Shown piece by piece: positions 1-7,355 of a stretch of 34,990 nt of DNA (the first letter of the stretch is position 1; the number at the start of each line of letters is the position of its first letter). The DNA is taken from IMG/VR virus record IMGVR_UViG_3300042860_001940, positions 1 to 34,990 of that record; one strand, 5' to 3'. The notes under the pieces are model-generated. The model ran no database searches, was not told where the DNA came from, and saw only the letters and a program-made list of their open reading frames with translations. The position numbers were made by a program, and so were the translations under genes. The DNA comes from a virus.

Positions 1-221
1 TGAGATTTAGCGTGGTCTTTTTGTAATGAGTACATGCCATTGATGACACGTTCGCATACATCTACCCAAGTTTCTTTAGTTCCGTCTTCTTTAAGCCGAG
101 AGTATGTTCGTAGGAAAGTAATTTCTCCGACACTATTTCCCGCTGCGTCTGAGTACCCCCAAGGTACTGTCTTTCCACGATATGAATTAACGAAGTCTTC
201 GGCTAATTTAAAAGAAAACAA
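1..221 (-). CDS. nrdJ: Class II (B12-dependent) ribonucleotide reductase, N-terminal fragment
   Basis: This is the first 73 codons of a gene that runs off the left edge. The family reduces ribonucleotides to deoxyribonucleotides using adenosylcobalamin, supplying dNTPs for phage DNA synthesis. The visible part contains FVNSYRGKTVPWGY, then ITFLRTYSRL and ETWVDVCERVINGMYSL, which match the start of monomeric class II enzymes (the Y-R-G...W-G, then T-Y-x-R, then E-T-W pattern). The frame has an in-frame stop just upstream and no ATG, so I chose TTG at 221-219. It sits 7 bases after AGAAGG (237-229). It lies 38 bases downstream of the TGT-like gene and is probably co-transcribed with it. The catalytic cysteines are beyond the window. 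The family call is by eye but specific. Confidence 0.75.
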   Translation of the reverse strand, partial: MFSFKLAEDFVNSYRGKTVPWGYSDAAGNSVGEITFLRTYSRLKEDGTKETWVDVCERVINGMYSLQKDHAKS

Positions 222-259
222 AGTAATGCCCTTCTCTAGAATGTGGGTGTGTTACATAA

Positions 260-1774
260 TTAGTCTATATGCTCGGAGATTATTCTAGTGGTTTCTTCTT
301 CAGAAATCCCGCCGTTTGGTATCTCCTTCAGGGTGTTAGCTTTATCACCAAACAAGGCTGACAGTACACCTCCTGAAGTTTGCCGTTCTACGGTCATTCT
401 GACAAATTCTTTGTTCTCCTCTAATTCTTTCAAACTCTTAACAATCTTAAATAGTCGGTCAATCTCTTGTCCTGTGTTTGGATCTGGGTAACCGCCGTTG
501 AGTTCTTCAGCATATCTGGCAAAAGCGACCCGGGCGCCCTGCATTTCAATAATGGCATTTAACAAACCCTTAAGTTGGTCTTTAGTCTTTACCTCTACCG
601 GTAAATTAAACGCACAAGTATTATCTGGCTTAAAAGCCGGGCAGTTGGCAGCAACAAAACATGTATTACATTGACGTAATGAAGAGTGTGTAGTTTCTAT
701 GACTGGAACGTCTCTTATCAGGTCTCTTCCATCACTGTCTTTATCCAAAACTGTTCTTGTATTTACCGCAAATACTGGCAAAGTACGCGTTTCTGACGCA
801 TCTCTTACTACAATTTTAGGTACTTCTACTGCAGAATCTTTCCGCACCTCAAGACCACTATTATCAGGGTCTATACCCATAGTTTCCGCAGAACCGGGAT
901 CATCTGTGTGCACACTGTTATCAGATAACTTCTCGTTATCTATGAGAGTTAAGTGTGGTGGTTTCTTTTTATCCAAGGACTTCTCCAGCTCTAAGTAGGA
1001 CCATATGGCGAGGCGAGTTACCTCATTGCTATCATCATTGAGAATCTTATCAAAGTCTAAACCTGCTTTATTTATAACATTTTTATAACGGGGGCGGGCC
1101 TGGTCTTTTTGCTTCTTTTGATACCGGACTAGTCTAGTCGTATCCCAAACTATTGTCTCACCACGCATCATGGGAGATAGCCACGATAAAGTGCTCGCAG
1201 TCTCCAAAGGAACTTGACGCAAGTTATCAGGTTTGGCACAACCCAGACCGTGGAAGTTGGTGCCCAACTGGGCCTTGAGGGCCCGTGTGCGCCCTGCTAA
1301 GGTTGTATCGCTATCTATGGTCTCTCCTAGTAGAGCAACGTTCTCCCATTGTTCAGACAGTGCAAACAGGGCAGCATGCCCCATTTCTGGTTTCCATACT
1401 GGCCAGTATTTTTCTTGTAATTCAAACCCCAAAGTCTTGCGTTGTTCTGAGATCCATTCGGATCCTAGAACTTGTGAGTCAAACTCAATTACCCCGGCAA
1501 TATGATCATAGTTATTTGCAATGAAGTCCTCAAAGGATGCGGCGTAATCCTGCAGCTCGCGGGTGCTTAGCCCAGCTGCATCTGCGTGCCGGCCGCCGCC
1601 ATCAAGATATATCTTGATATCATCTGGATACTTCTCTGATAATAGATAGTTCTTAGTCTTAGGTAGGCCTCGTTTAGCTAGGCCCCAGTAGCTCAGAGAT
1701 ATGTGCTTTACACCGGCATCAATTAACAATAATCTGTGAGACGGTACTTCCCCGCCCATGAAAACTATGTTCAT
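260..1774 (-). CDS. Putative TGT/DpdA-like TIM-barrel protein with C-terminal cysteine motif
   Basis: 504 residues. The N-terminal half (about 1-235) alternates predicted strands and helices and carries IKIYLDGGGRHADAAG, IAGVIEFDSQVLG, NFHGLGCAKPD and LSWLSPMMRGETIVWD. Their spacing recalls TIM-barrel tRNA-guanine transglycosylases and the phage DpdA proteins that insert 7-deazaguanine into DNA. The middle (about 290-370) is polar and probably disordered. The C-terminal part has a possible zinc site, C-x2-C-x5-C-x7-C (in CNTCFVAANCPAFKPDNTC), followed by charged helices. Its start overlaps the HAD-like gene by ATGA (1771-1774). No queuosine-synthesis genes were seen in this window. The fold guess is moderate and the activity is uncertain. 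The C-terminal helical part might instead be a nucleic-acid-binding or packaging adaptor. Confidence 0.45.
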   Translation of the reverse strand: MNIVFMGGEVPSHRLLLIDAGVKHISLSYWGLAKRGLPKTKNYLLSEKYPDDIKIYLDGGGRHADAAGLSTRELQDYAASFEDFIANNYDHIAGVIEFDSQVLGSEWISEQRKTLGFELQEKYWPVWKPEMGHAALFALSEQWENVALLGETIDSDTTLAGRTRALKAQLGTNFHGLGCAKPDNLRQVPLETASTLSWLSPMMRGETIVWDTTRLVRYQKKQKDQARPRYKNVINKAGLDFDKILNDDSNEVTRLAIWSYLELEKSLDKKKPPHLTLIDNEKLSDNSVHTDDPGSAETMGIDPDNSGLEVRKDSAVEVPKIVVRDASETRTLPVFAVNTRTVLDKDSDGRDLIRDVPVIETTHSSLRQCNTCFVAANCPAFKPDNTCAFNLPVEVKTKDQLKGLLNAIIEMQGARVAFARYAEELNGGYPDPNTGQEIDRLFKIVKSLKELEENKEFVRMTVERQTSGGVLSALFGDKANTLKEIPNGGISEEETTRIISEHID

Positions 1775-2235
1775 TCAAATCTCTTAATGTTGCTGCCAAG
1801 TTCAGCCGCCAGAAGAGCTGCACGTTGGTTCTCAATCTCCTCTTTAAGGTCCTGCCATGGACGTACTTCTCGGGAGCGTCTAACAAATTTAGGGGAAGCA
1901 AAGAGCATAGTTGGTACGCCTTTAGACAAAGCGTAAGCACACCTATCGGCGTCTGGATCTACGAATAGGTCGACTCGACCTTGAGCTTGAGCTATAGCTA
2001 GCTGCCGAGCTCGCAAGTCCTGGCCTTCAAAGAAGTATCTATCATCATAGATATCTCCATACCCTACTATCAGGTTAGTACGAAGCCAGTGATCTGTTTG
2101 CTTAGGGCTGTGATCCGAGGCAATAATGACCCGGTAATGTTGTGCAAGAATACGAAAAAGCTTGACGCCTTCCGCTATGGGATCGCCTACTTCTGTTCTT
2201 AGTACTCCGTCTAATGCTACGAATGCTGTGGCCAT
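1771..2235 (-). CDS. HAD-like protein lacking the nucleophile aspartate
   Basis: 154 residues. The N-terminus FVALDGVL aligns with HAD motif I (D-x-D-G-T). The first aspartate, the catalytic nucleophile, is Ala7, and only the second (Asp9) is kept. A motif-II-like serine follows in RVIIASD (Ser40), and the acidic loop LFVDPDADR (Asp93, Asp95) fits motif IV. The C-terminus (VRRSREVRPWQDLKEEIE) is charged and helical. HAD enzymes are usually phosphatases. With motif I broken, this copy is probably a non-catalytic binding or regulatory protein, or it uses different chemistry. It overlaps the downstream gene by ATGA and starts 8 bases after the DUF6321-like gene, so translation is probably coupled. 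Confidence 0.5.
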   Translation of the reverse strand: MATAFVALDGVLRTEVGDPIAEGVKLFRILAQHYRVIIASDHSPKQTDHWLRTNLIVGYGDIYDDRYFFEGQDLRARQLAIAQAQGRVDLFVDPDADRCAYALSKGVPTMLFASPKFVRRSREVRPWQDLKEEIENQRAALLAAELGSNIKRFE

Positions 2236-2243
2236 TTAATTCT

Positions 2244-2504
2244 CTAACAATCCCACTTTCTAAGTGCTAGTGCCTTGCGAGTTGGTTTACCATTCTTATC
2301 TTTCATAGGGCCGGGCATACCACCCATGCGTGCACAGAAAGACTTGCGACGTGCGGCAGATTTCTTAGACTTCTTTGCTTGCTCTGCTGATACAGGAGGC
2401 TTTAAGTTATGTCCCTGTGCTTTAGCAGATGCACGCCCTTTAGCGTTTAGTCCACCTTCAGGGTTTTTACCCTCTTTACGTTGCCATGCTGGTGACTTAG
2501 CCAT
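2244..2504 (-). CDS. DUF6321-type small basic phage protein
   Basis: 86 residues, very rich in Lys, Arg, Gly and Pro. The pattern SPAWQRKEGKNPEGGLNAKG near the start, FCARMGGMPGPMKDKNGKP near the end, and an ALRKW ending match a small protein family common in large phages that I recognise as DUF6321. Its function is unknown; the composition suggests nucleic acid binding or a minor virion component. The start overlaps the end of the nucleotidyltransferase-like gene by 8 bases (2497-2504), and an AAGGAG lies just upstream, so the two are coupled. The family is recognised from memory. Confidence 0.7.
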   Translation of the reverse strand: MAKSPAWQRKEGKNPEGGLNAKGRASAKAQGHNLKPPVSAEQAKKSKKSAARRKSFCARMGGMPGPMKDKNGKPTRKALALRKWDC

Positions 2505-3372
2505 GGATTCTCCTTATCAGTGTATCGGTATCTGGTAACTCTATTCCATAAGTCTGAAGTTGTTGCTGCTTATCTGACTCTGTTTTTGCATCTTTGATTG
2601 CTCTTAATGCCTGTACGTGGCCAAATCGCTTTCCTGCTTGCCACCTATAATTATTGAAGTCTGAGTAACCCGCACCTATTTTGCTAAATGCAATCTTTCT
2701 TCCGGCATGGATGTCATCATAAAAATCTGATACTTGTTCAACAGCAAGCTTTAATTTACGCTCTGCGTTTAATCTATGAGCAGGGTTTGATGCCCTACGA
2801 ACCTCTTCTAAAGCAGACGAATGCCTATTCAGTAATTCTTTAGCAACTTCATGGTCTCTGTTCGCTTTTTGTTCCCACGCACGACTGTAAGGAGGCTCTG
2901 GGTTTTTATCTGGCTCAACTGTCCAGGTATCTGCAACTAAATCATATGCTGCGTATGGATTGATATCTCTTATGTCTGACTGTGCGTTAACATAATAAGT
3001 TAATTCATAGCCTTCCCAGTTACGGGTTTTTGGCATAAGTTCTTTATTAAATCCCTCGTTTATTAGTGATGCAATCTCTTGATCTGAAAAACTTAGGTAC
3101 TCGTTGTTGTTCTGTCTAAAAAGAACATAGTTAATTCCAACTAAACAATCTAAATCTCCCGGCTCCCGTGCAGCTTCCCACTGATAAGAAACACCAGATC
3201 CAGCTAACCAAGCTCTGGTCCAGGTGTGAGGGGCTACAAAGTGTGTTGCCAAATACTCAAAGAGCATTGATAGTACGCCAGTGCGTACCCAAGGCTTTAG
3301 ACCTTCGTTGTCAAACAGCTTTGGATCAAGCTGGGTTGAGGGCCTACTGAAGTAGGAAGTTGCAAAGGTCAT
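2497..3372 (-). CDS. Nucleotidyltransferase-like protein
   Basis: 291 residues. The core signature is LAGSGVSYQWEAAR followed by PGDLDCLVGI. It gives the Gly-Ser turn (58-60) and the paired aspartates (Asp73, Asp75) typical of the nucleotidyltransferase fold, in which the D-x-D pair holds metal. A third acidic residue may lie in the following strand region (DIRDINPY). The C-terminal half is helical and charged. Such genes occur in actinophages without a known substrate; nucleotide transfer to RNA, protein or a small molecule is possible. It is the last gene after the terminator at 3386-3426 in transcription order, so it may have its own start of transcription in the short gap 3373-3396. Confidence 0.55.
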   Translation of the reverse strand: MTFATSYFSRPSTQLDPKLFDNEGLKPWVRTGVLSMLFEYLATHFVAPHTWTRAWLAGSGVSYQWEAAREPGDLDCLVGINYVLFRQNNNEYLSFSDQEIASLINEGFNKELMPKTRNWEGYELTYYVNAQSDIRDINPYAAYDLVADTWTVEPDKNPEPPYSRAWEQKANRDHEVAKELLNRHSSALEEVRRASNPAHRLNAERKLKLAVEQVSDFYDDIHAGRKIAFSKIGAGYSDFNNYRWQAGKRFGHVQALRAIKDAKTESDKQQQLQTYGIELPDTDTLIRRIHG

Positions 3373-3385
3373 AGACCTATTCTTT

Positions 3386-3426
3386 CATAACAAAACAATA
3401 GGCAGGCCCCTAAAGGCCTGCCTATT
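3386..3426 (-). terminator. Intrinsic terminator after the 105-residue gene
   Basis: A perfect 12-bp inverted repeat (AATAGGCAGGCC at 3397-3408 and its complement at 3415-3426) has a 6-base loop. Read on the minus strand it is followed by GTTTTGTTATG, a T-rich tail. It ends the run of small minus-strand genes that comes from 8400. The plus strand has no comparable T run. Confidence 0.85.
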
Positions 3427-3440
3427 ACTTAAATTAGGGA

Positions 3441-3758
3441 TTACTTCTTTTTCTTTTGTAGTTCTAGAGCCTCAATACGAGCAACTGTGTACTCGGCTGC
3501 TGCCTGTGCCTGAAGATCTGCGATGATCTCCTGTGCATAGCGGCGTACCTCTAGCAAGCTAATCTCTCGCTCAATTGGCATAGAGAATAGTGTGCGGTCG
3601 CGCTCTACAAATACGTGACCATTCACATCAATCAACACTGCAAAGCCGGTTGCAATCTTTGGAGGATTGTCTGTTACTTCTGGCTCAGGGTTAAGTGTTT
3701 CTAAAAGTTCTTCTGCTGAATCTTCAATTGCTGCGTTTACTGGGCGGTCTTCGGACAT
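3441..3758 (-). CDS. Hypothetical acidic protein with Lys tail
   Basis: 105 residues, not recognised. The N-terminal 35 residues are acidic and probably disordered (EDSAEELLETLNPEPEV). A short beta-rich segment follows (ATGFAVLIDVNGHVFVERD), then one long amphipathic helix rich in Ala, Glu and Gln (about 64-100) and a run of five lysines at the end. It is the last gene before the terminator at 3386-3426 and starts 10 bases after the cysteine-containing gene upstream. The shape would suit a small assembly or chaperone-like protein, but this is speculative. Confidence 0.7.
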   Translation of the reverse strand: MSEDRPVNAAIEDSAEELLETLNPEPEVTDNPPKIATGFAVLIDVNGHVFVERDRTLFSMPIEREISLLEVRRYAQEIIADLQAQAAAEYTVARIEALELQKKKK

Positions 3759-3768
3759 TTAGTTCTCC

Positions 3769-4350
3769 TTAGTTATACATTCCAGCGGCCTTGCGCTGCT
3801 GGGTTGCTACGAAAGTTTTAACAGGACAAAAATCACAAAGATACACGTTGGTGCCTGCTGACTTAGCAGCGGACATCAAACCTGCTTCTTTACGAAGTTC
3901 AGCAGTGTTCTTTGGTACGAGCCGCTTGTTCTTTGCTCGCCAATCTCCACAGCCTTCTTTTGGTCTGAGGTGCTCACTATAGCACTTCATAGCATCATCG
4001 TAAAATGTAGCTTTAGTAGTGTAATACTCAGGGTCAATATCAGCAAGTCCACCACCAACGCGGTTACGCAGGTTTTCGATAACCTGTTTCCTTACCTCAG
4101 GACGAGAGTAAGTCTTGGCACCTATTTTTGCTAAGAACCCTGTGTGAGGGATACCCGCAGATTCGTGGCGGTCAATTAATACCTGAAGTACCACGTCATC
4201 ATCTGGATTACCTTCATAGTCAGGAATCTCTTCTATGGTCTTACAGTTATAGCAATAGAGCAGCCTGATTTTAGGGCCGTCATCTTTGATCTCTGTGTAA
4301 GTTCCTTCATCAGCGGGTTTACCGCCTTGGCCCAGGATAGGGATGCTCAT
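3769..4350 (-). CDS. Hypothetical protein with two CxxC pairs
   Basis: 193 residues, not assigned to a named family. A first cysteine pair lies near the N-terminus (LLYCYNCKTIEEIPDYEG) and a second near the C-terminus (VYLCDFCPVKTFVATQQRK). Together they could form one split zinc site that brings the ends together. Two more cysteines lie in KCYSEHLRPKEGCGDWR. The middle is charged and helical. A good ribosome binding site (GGAGGAAAAT) precedes the ATG at 4350. Position among small genes of the probable structural or late side suggests a virion-associated or assembly role, without direct evidence. Confidence 0.7.
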   Translation of the reverse strand: MSIPILGQGGKPADEGTYTEIKDDGPKIRLLYCYNCKTIEEIPDYEGNPDDDVVLQVLIDRHESAGIPHTGFLAKIGAKTYSRPEVRKQVIENLRNRVGGGLADIDPEYYTTKATFYDDAMKCYSEHLRPKEGCGDWRAKNKRLVPKNTAELRKEAGLMSAAKSAGTNVYLCDFCPVKTFVATQQRKAAGMYN

Positions 4351-4383
4351 ATTTTCCTCCGAGTTTGTAGTCGTATTAGTATA

Positions 4384-5472
4384 CTATGTTGTAAAAGGTG
4401 GTGCCGACTTGTTCTTTGCCGCTTTCCTTGCTTCTATTTCTGCCTGTTTACGATAAGCAGGGTCTGTTTTTAAACGTTCAATGTGACGTAATCTTTCAGC
4501 CTCTGTAGAAGACTCTATACCGGCAGTGGCTCTGACATCGTCCAAAGATTGTTTCTTTTCAAAAGCTTTTCCTAAGACGTCTGTGTCTTCTTTAGGACCT
4601 GTGTTAGGCACGATAGGTACGCCACCCCTTCCAGGATTGACATTGCTTCCCGGCCTAAATCTACCGGTGTTCTTTGCCTTTTTAGCCGCCTCGCTTCTTT
4701 TAGCGTGGTTTTCTGCCCTAATTTCTTCAAAAGTTTTTTCACTAGGTGCGGGAATCGGCTTAGTTCTGCCTTTATTACTTAATTCATAAATTCTATTTCC
4801 ACTTTGATCATACATATGTGGTTGTTCTATTTTGTTTTTCTCAGCATTAAGGATATTAAGATCTCTAAGAACATTGACATTGTGCCCACCACTTTCCTCT
4901 ACAGCAGACAATAGTTCTTCTGCAGGGTGTACCCCTTGTCGTGCAGAAGTAGCTAGTTCTTTTCCAGAAGAAGGGGGAGCAGCTTCTGGGTCTCTGTGAG
5001 GGGCTCTTCCACCACCTACCTGAATCTTTTTTCTACCGCTAAGTGCGTCTTCTCCCGTTAATCCGCGTGCTCTTAAACCTTCTTCTGCTACACGGCGTTG
5101 TTCAAACATTTCTAAACGTCGCTTTAGTGCATGAGGCTCTACATCATCTCTTGTTATAGGTCGCTGTTTAATTGTTTTGTTCATAAGTATGCCCTTAGTT
5201 ACGGCAGTATCTAAATGATTTTTACAAAGAGCGACTTCGTCCCCACCTTGTGGAGTAAAAAAATGAGTAGCGTCATGTCCGGTCAGGTCAGCTTCGCAAG
5301 ACAACCTACTTGTTTTTTTAAGCATTGGGTTGCGTAAGTAAGAGTCTGCGTCAGGGTCTGTAATATTTTTTGAAGCAGGGCGTTTATTAGGCGTAGGTAC
5401 GTCAGTAGAACTTAATGCCTCAAAATCAGTGGCATCTAATTTAGGGCCAGAACTGGCTCGTCTGCGTGCCAT
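4384..5472 (-). CDS. Hypothetical basic, mostly disordered protein
   Basis: 362 residues, very rich in Lys, Arg, Ser, Pro and Gly. Most of the chain (1-45 and about 145-362) looks disordered. A compact island at about 55-100 contains CEADLTGHDATHF and ALCKNHLDTAV, giving Cys and His residues that could bind a metal in a small treble-clef-like or C-x-H arrangement. The C-terminal part is helical and charged (IERLKTDPAYRKQAEIEARK). No enzyme motif is visible. It abuts the upstream gene with no gap (5472/5473). It might be a DNA- or RNA-binding, scaffold-like or virion-internal protein; this is inference from composition only. Confidence 0.65.
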   Translation of the reverse strand: MARRRASSGPKLDATDFEALSSTDVPTPNKRPASKNITDPDADSYLRNPMLKKTSRLSCEADLTGHDATHFFTPQGGDEVALCKNHLDTAVTKGILMNKTIKQRPITRDDVEPHALKRRLEMFEQRRVAEEGLRARGLTGEDALSGRKKIQVGGGRAPHRDPEAAPPSSGKELATSARQGVHPAEELLSAVEESGGHNVNVLRDLNILNAEKNKIEQPHMYDQSGNRIYELSNKGRTKPIPAPSEKTFEEIRAENHAKRSEAAKKAKNTGRFRPGSNVNPGRGGVPIVPNTGPKEDTDVLGKAFEKKQSLDDVRATAGIESSTEAERLRHIERLKTDPAYRKQAEIEARKAAKNKSAPPFTT

Positions 5473-5730
5473 TTATTCACCTTTTGATTCTTTAATACGT
5501 CTATTCTCTCTAGCAACGTTAATAGATACAACGTTGGATGGACCACTTAAATTAAACTGCTTCAAATGTTCTGCACGATCTCCGCTACGTTGTGAACGAA
5601 TGGCAGGGTGCATCTCATCATAAGCTTTTCCTGGAATAGGAATCCAATGAGAGTTGGGCTCAGTAAGGCCAACGGTGTCGGAAATTTTCCGTACGTTGTC
5701 CTTTACTTTTTCCCACTTATCATTAGGCAT
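5473..5730 (-). CDS. Hypothetical small protein
   Basis: 85 residues, not recognised. It is hydrophilic with mixed charge. The C-terminal part (HLKQFNLSGPSNVVSINVARENRRIKESK) ends in a basic helix. Start ATG at 5730 and stop directly next to the next gene's start. It lies 2 bases after the 95-residue gene, so it belongs to the same transcription unit. No motif gives a function. Confidence 0.65.
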   Translation of the reverse strand: MPNDKWEKVKDNVRKISDTVGLTEPNSHWIPIPGKAYDEMHPAIRSQRSGDRAEHLKQFNLSGPSNVVSINVARENRRIKESKGE

Positions 5731-5732
5731 TT

Positions 5733-6020
5733 TTAATAGTTAGCGCCCATTTGATTGTTCTCAGTATCTGCAACAGACATTGAAGAACGACGAGCAGCAG
5801 AAGATGCAGTATTAGATAGTGGATTAACCTTTACATTTGCCTCTTGCTCAATAAAGTCATAGTTCATGTATGGGTTTAGACCACTGCGGTTTGCTCGCAT
5901 AATGTCATCGCCAGTTGAAGGATCGACAACAGTTGTATTTGGACGTACCTTGCGATACTTCCCATCAGTTGCTCCCTCTACCATAGAGGTGTTAAGTGAA
6001 CGTGATTGGTTAGTTGCCAT
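5733..6020 (-). CDS. Hypothetical small protein
   Basis: 95 residues, not recognised. The middle reads RKVRPNTTVVDPSTGDDIMRANRSGLNPYMNYDF, followed by a Ser/Ala-rich tail. It has the look of short phage structural or linker proteins rather than an enzyme. Its ATG overlaps the stop of the upstream 50-residue gene by one base (TAATG at 6018-6022), a sign of coupled translation. Confidence 0.65.
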   Translation of the reverse strand: MATNQSRSLNTSMVEGATDGKYRKVRPNTTVVDPSTGDDIMRANRSGLNPYMNYDFIEQEANVKVNPLSNTASSAARRSSMSVADTENNQMGANY

Positions 6021-6172
6021 TATTTATCCTTTTCTTGGTCATAAAGCGGCGTAACTTTTCTTACAGTCTTTGATTCAGCCTTCTTGTCTCCAGTAGCCTT
6101 AGCTAGAAGGGCAAACCCTTGTGGGGAAGAAAATCCCTTACGTACTTTCTCACGACGAGGTACAAACTTCAT
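6020..6172 (-). CDS. Hypothetical 50-residue basic protein
   Basis: A short frame read directly from the minus strand: it starts MKFVPRREKVRKGF and ends LYDQEKDK. About a third of its residues are Lys or Arg. The start overlaps the upstream stop as ATGA (6169-6172) and its stop overlaps the next start as TAATG. This back-to-back coupling on both sides is the main support for a real gene. The function is unknown; the charge suggests binding to nucleic acid or to the virion interior. Confidence 0.6.
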   Translation of the reverse strand: MKFVPRREKVRKGFSSPQGFALLAKATGDKKAESKTVRKVTPLYDQEKDK

Positions 6173-6297
6173 TTCTTCTTACCCGCTTTCTTTTTCTTTT
6201 TAGACTCTTTTTCCTTGTCAAGGTCCGCTTTGGTCTTTACCTTGATAGGTACGACCTTGTACTTAGCGTCCTTGCCGTCAGGAGTCTTAATAGCCAT
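6169..6297 (-). CDS. Hypothetical 42-residue Lys-rich protein
   Basis: It starts MAIKTPDGKDAKYKVVPIKV and ends in a lysine cluster (SKKKKKAGKKK). An ATG at 6297 and an ATGA overlap with the following gene support translation. The N-terminal half could form a small beta hairpin and the tail is purely basic. No family is recognised. It sits in a run of basic small genes between 4384 and 6612 that may share a role in binding DNA or RNA. Confidence 0.6.
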   Translation of the reverse strand: MAIKTPDGKDAKYKVVPIKVKTKADLDKEKESKKKKKAGKKK

Positions 6298-6321
6298 ATT
6301 CCTAGTATCTACCCTTTTTTA

Positions 6322-6612
6322 TTAGTTGTCAGGTCTTTGTTGTTTACGAACTCTTGGACGAATGACCTTCTTAGTTCTGGCTACATACTTAGGGCTATTT
6401 CTACGTCTAGCTGTGGCGGTTGTTGATCCAGGATTTAAGGTGCTGGACTGCCCCGCCTGCCATTTTCCTGAGGAACGGCGGTCCCAAGACTCCACCGATT
6501 TAAATGAACGACGTTTAATTGCTTTAACTGTAGTAACTTTAGTAACACGTGCTTTAGGAGCTCCGGAGGGGGTTGCTCTACGAGGTGGTTTGCCACCAGA
6601 ATTAGCGGCCAC
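6322..6612 (-). CDS. Hypothetical Arg/Lys-rich protein, GTG start
   Basis: 96 residues, strongly basic (RPRVRKQQRP at the end; clusters of Arg and Lys throughout) with Ser, Thr, Pro and Gly, so probably disordered. It starts at GTG (6612-6610), which lies 6 bases after AAAGGAG inside the end of the zinc-ribbon gene, overlapping it by 11 bases. The composition resembles phage nucleoid-like or protamine-like proteins, or ribosomal protein tails. No defined family is visible. Confidence 0.6.
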   Translation of the reverse strand: MAANSGGKPPRRATPSGAPKARVTKVTTVKAIKRRSFKSVESWDRRSSGKWQAGQSSTLNPGSTTATARRRNSPKYVARTKKVIRPRVRKQQRPDN

Positions 6613-6772
6613 TCATGGCTCCTTTCATATGCTTTCCATACAATGCATTTCTACAAGTAGGGCACATTTTTCCATCTGTGTACATAGCTTCGACTGGGGT
6701 CATAAAGATTCCACATTTAGGGCACTCAACACTGCCATCATAAATAGTTTCAGTTGAATACTGTTCAATCAT
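6602..6772 (-). CDS. Small zinc-ribbon protein
   Basis: 56 residues. Two knuckles are clear, ECPKCG and MCPTCR, about 22 residues apart, the classic zinc-ribbon spacing. I start it at ATG 6772 (MIEQYSTE), which overlaps the upstream stop in an 8-base ATGATTGA arrangement. A longer form beginning at 6790 would add six residues and overlap more. Zinc ribbons of this size usually bind nucleic acid or a protein partner. Which one cannot be told here. Confidence 0.65.
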   Translation of the reverse strand: MIEQYSTETIYDGSVECPKCGIFMTPVEAMYTDGKMCPTCRNALYGKHMKGAMSGR

Positions 6773-7001
6773 TACAACCACACTTCCCATCTGTAGACCT
6801 AAGGGTAGAGCAATCTCTGCAAATTCCAGAAAGCTTAGGAGAACGATTAGCAGCTACTGCTGCAGCTCGATCCTCTCCGTGAGACCAACCAGAATTTACA
6901 AAACAATCTTTACAATGATACCTTGAATTTGTCATAACTCCGGTGTATTCAGGATCTCCTTTTTTTACACCTTTCCATTTTTTTACAAACTCATCGCTCA
7001 T
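6765..7001 (-). CDS. Small cysteine-rich putative zinc-binding protein
   Basis: 78 residues. Cysteines are arranged as HCKDC at about 29-33, CRDC at about 61-64 and CGC near the end, enough for one or two zinc sites. The N-terminus is basic (FVKKWKGVKKGDPEY). It sits between two genes of unknown function and is coupled to the following zinc ribbon. Two adjacent small zinc proteins suggest a paired role, perhaps in changing host transcription, but nothing in the sequence fixes this. Confidence 0.65.
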   Translation of the reverse strand: MSDEFVKKWKGVKKGDPEYTGVMTNSRYHCKDCFVNSGWSHGEDRAAAVAANRSPKLSGICRDCSTLRSTDGKCGCND

Positions 7002-7007
7002 TATCCG

Positions 7008-7355
7008 TTACCATACTGACTCAGATACGTTTCGGCTAGTTCCCTGATATGAAGTAGGTGATTGTGAGTAATCAGTTCTGGTAGGTTCAAACTGCTCATT
7101 AACATCCATGACGTCCATAATTCCAATAGCCCGAGTTCTGTATCCAAAACGTGGCGGGAACAACTGAACCTGTGGCAAGGGTGGTCTTACAATATCTTGA
7201 ATCATAGACTTAGGAAGAGTTACGGACCGTACAGCTCTTGTTAATAAAGCTTCTTGTGTGTCAGCAAATGGCCCCATATAATCGTAACGGATCTGTGGAT
7301 CCTCAGAAAGAATGGGACGATTCTTACTATGATCATAAACTGAATCTTGATTCAT
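7008..7355 (-). CDS. Hypothetical protein
   Basis: 115 residues, not recognised. It is rich in Pro, Arg, Tyr and Gln, with RPPLPQVQLFPPRFGYRTR in the middle and a Ser/Thr-rich tail (TRTDYSQSPTSYQGTSRN). This composition is common in extended, virion-bound small proteins. The start overlaps the upstream stop as ATGA (7352-7355), so it is translated together with the 180-residue gene. Confidence 0.65.
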   Translation of the reverse strand: MNQDSVYDHSKNRPILSEDPQIRYDYMGPFADTQEALLTRAVRSVTLPKSMIQDIVRPPLPQVQLFPPRFGYRTRAIGIMDVMDVNEQFEPTRTDYSQSPTSYQGTSRNVSESVW

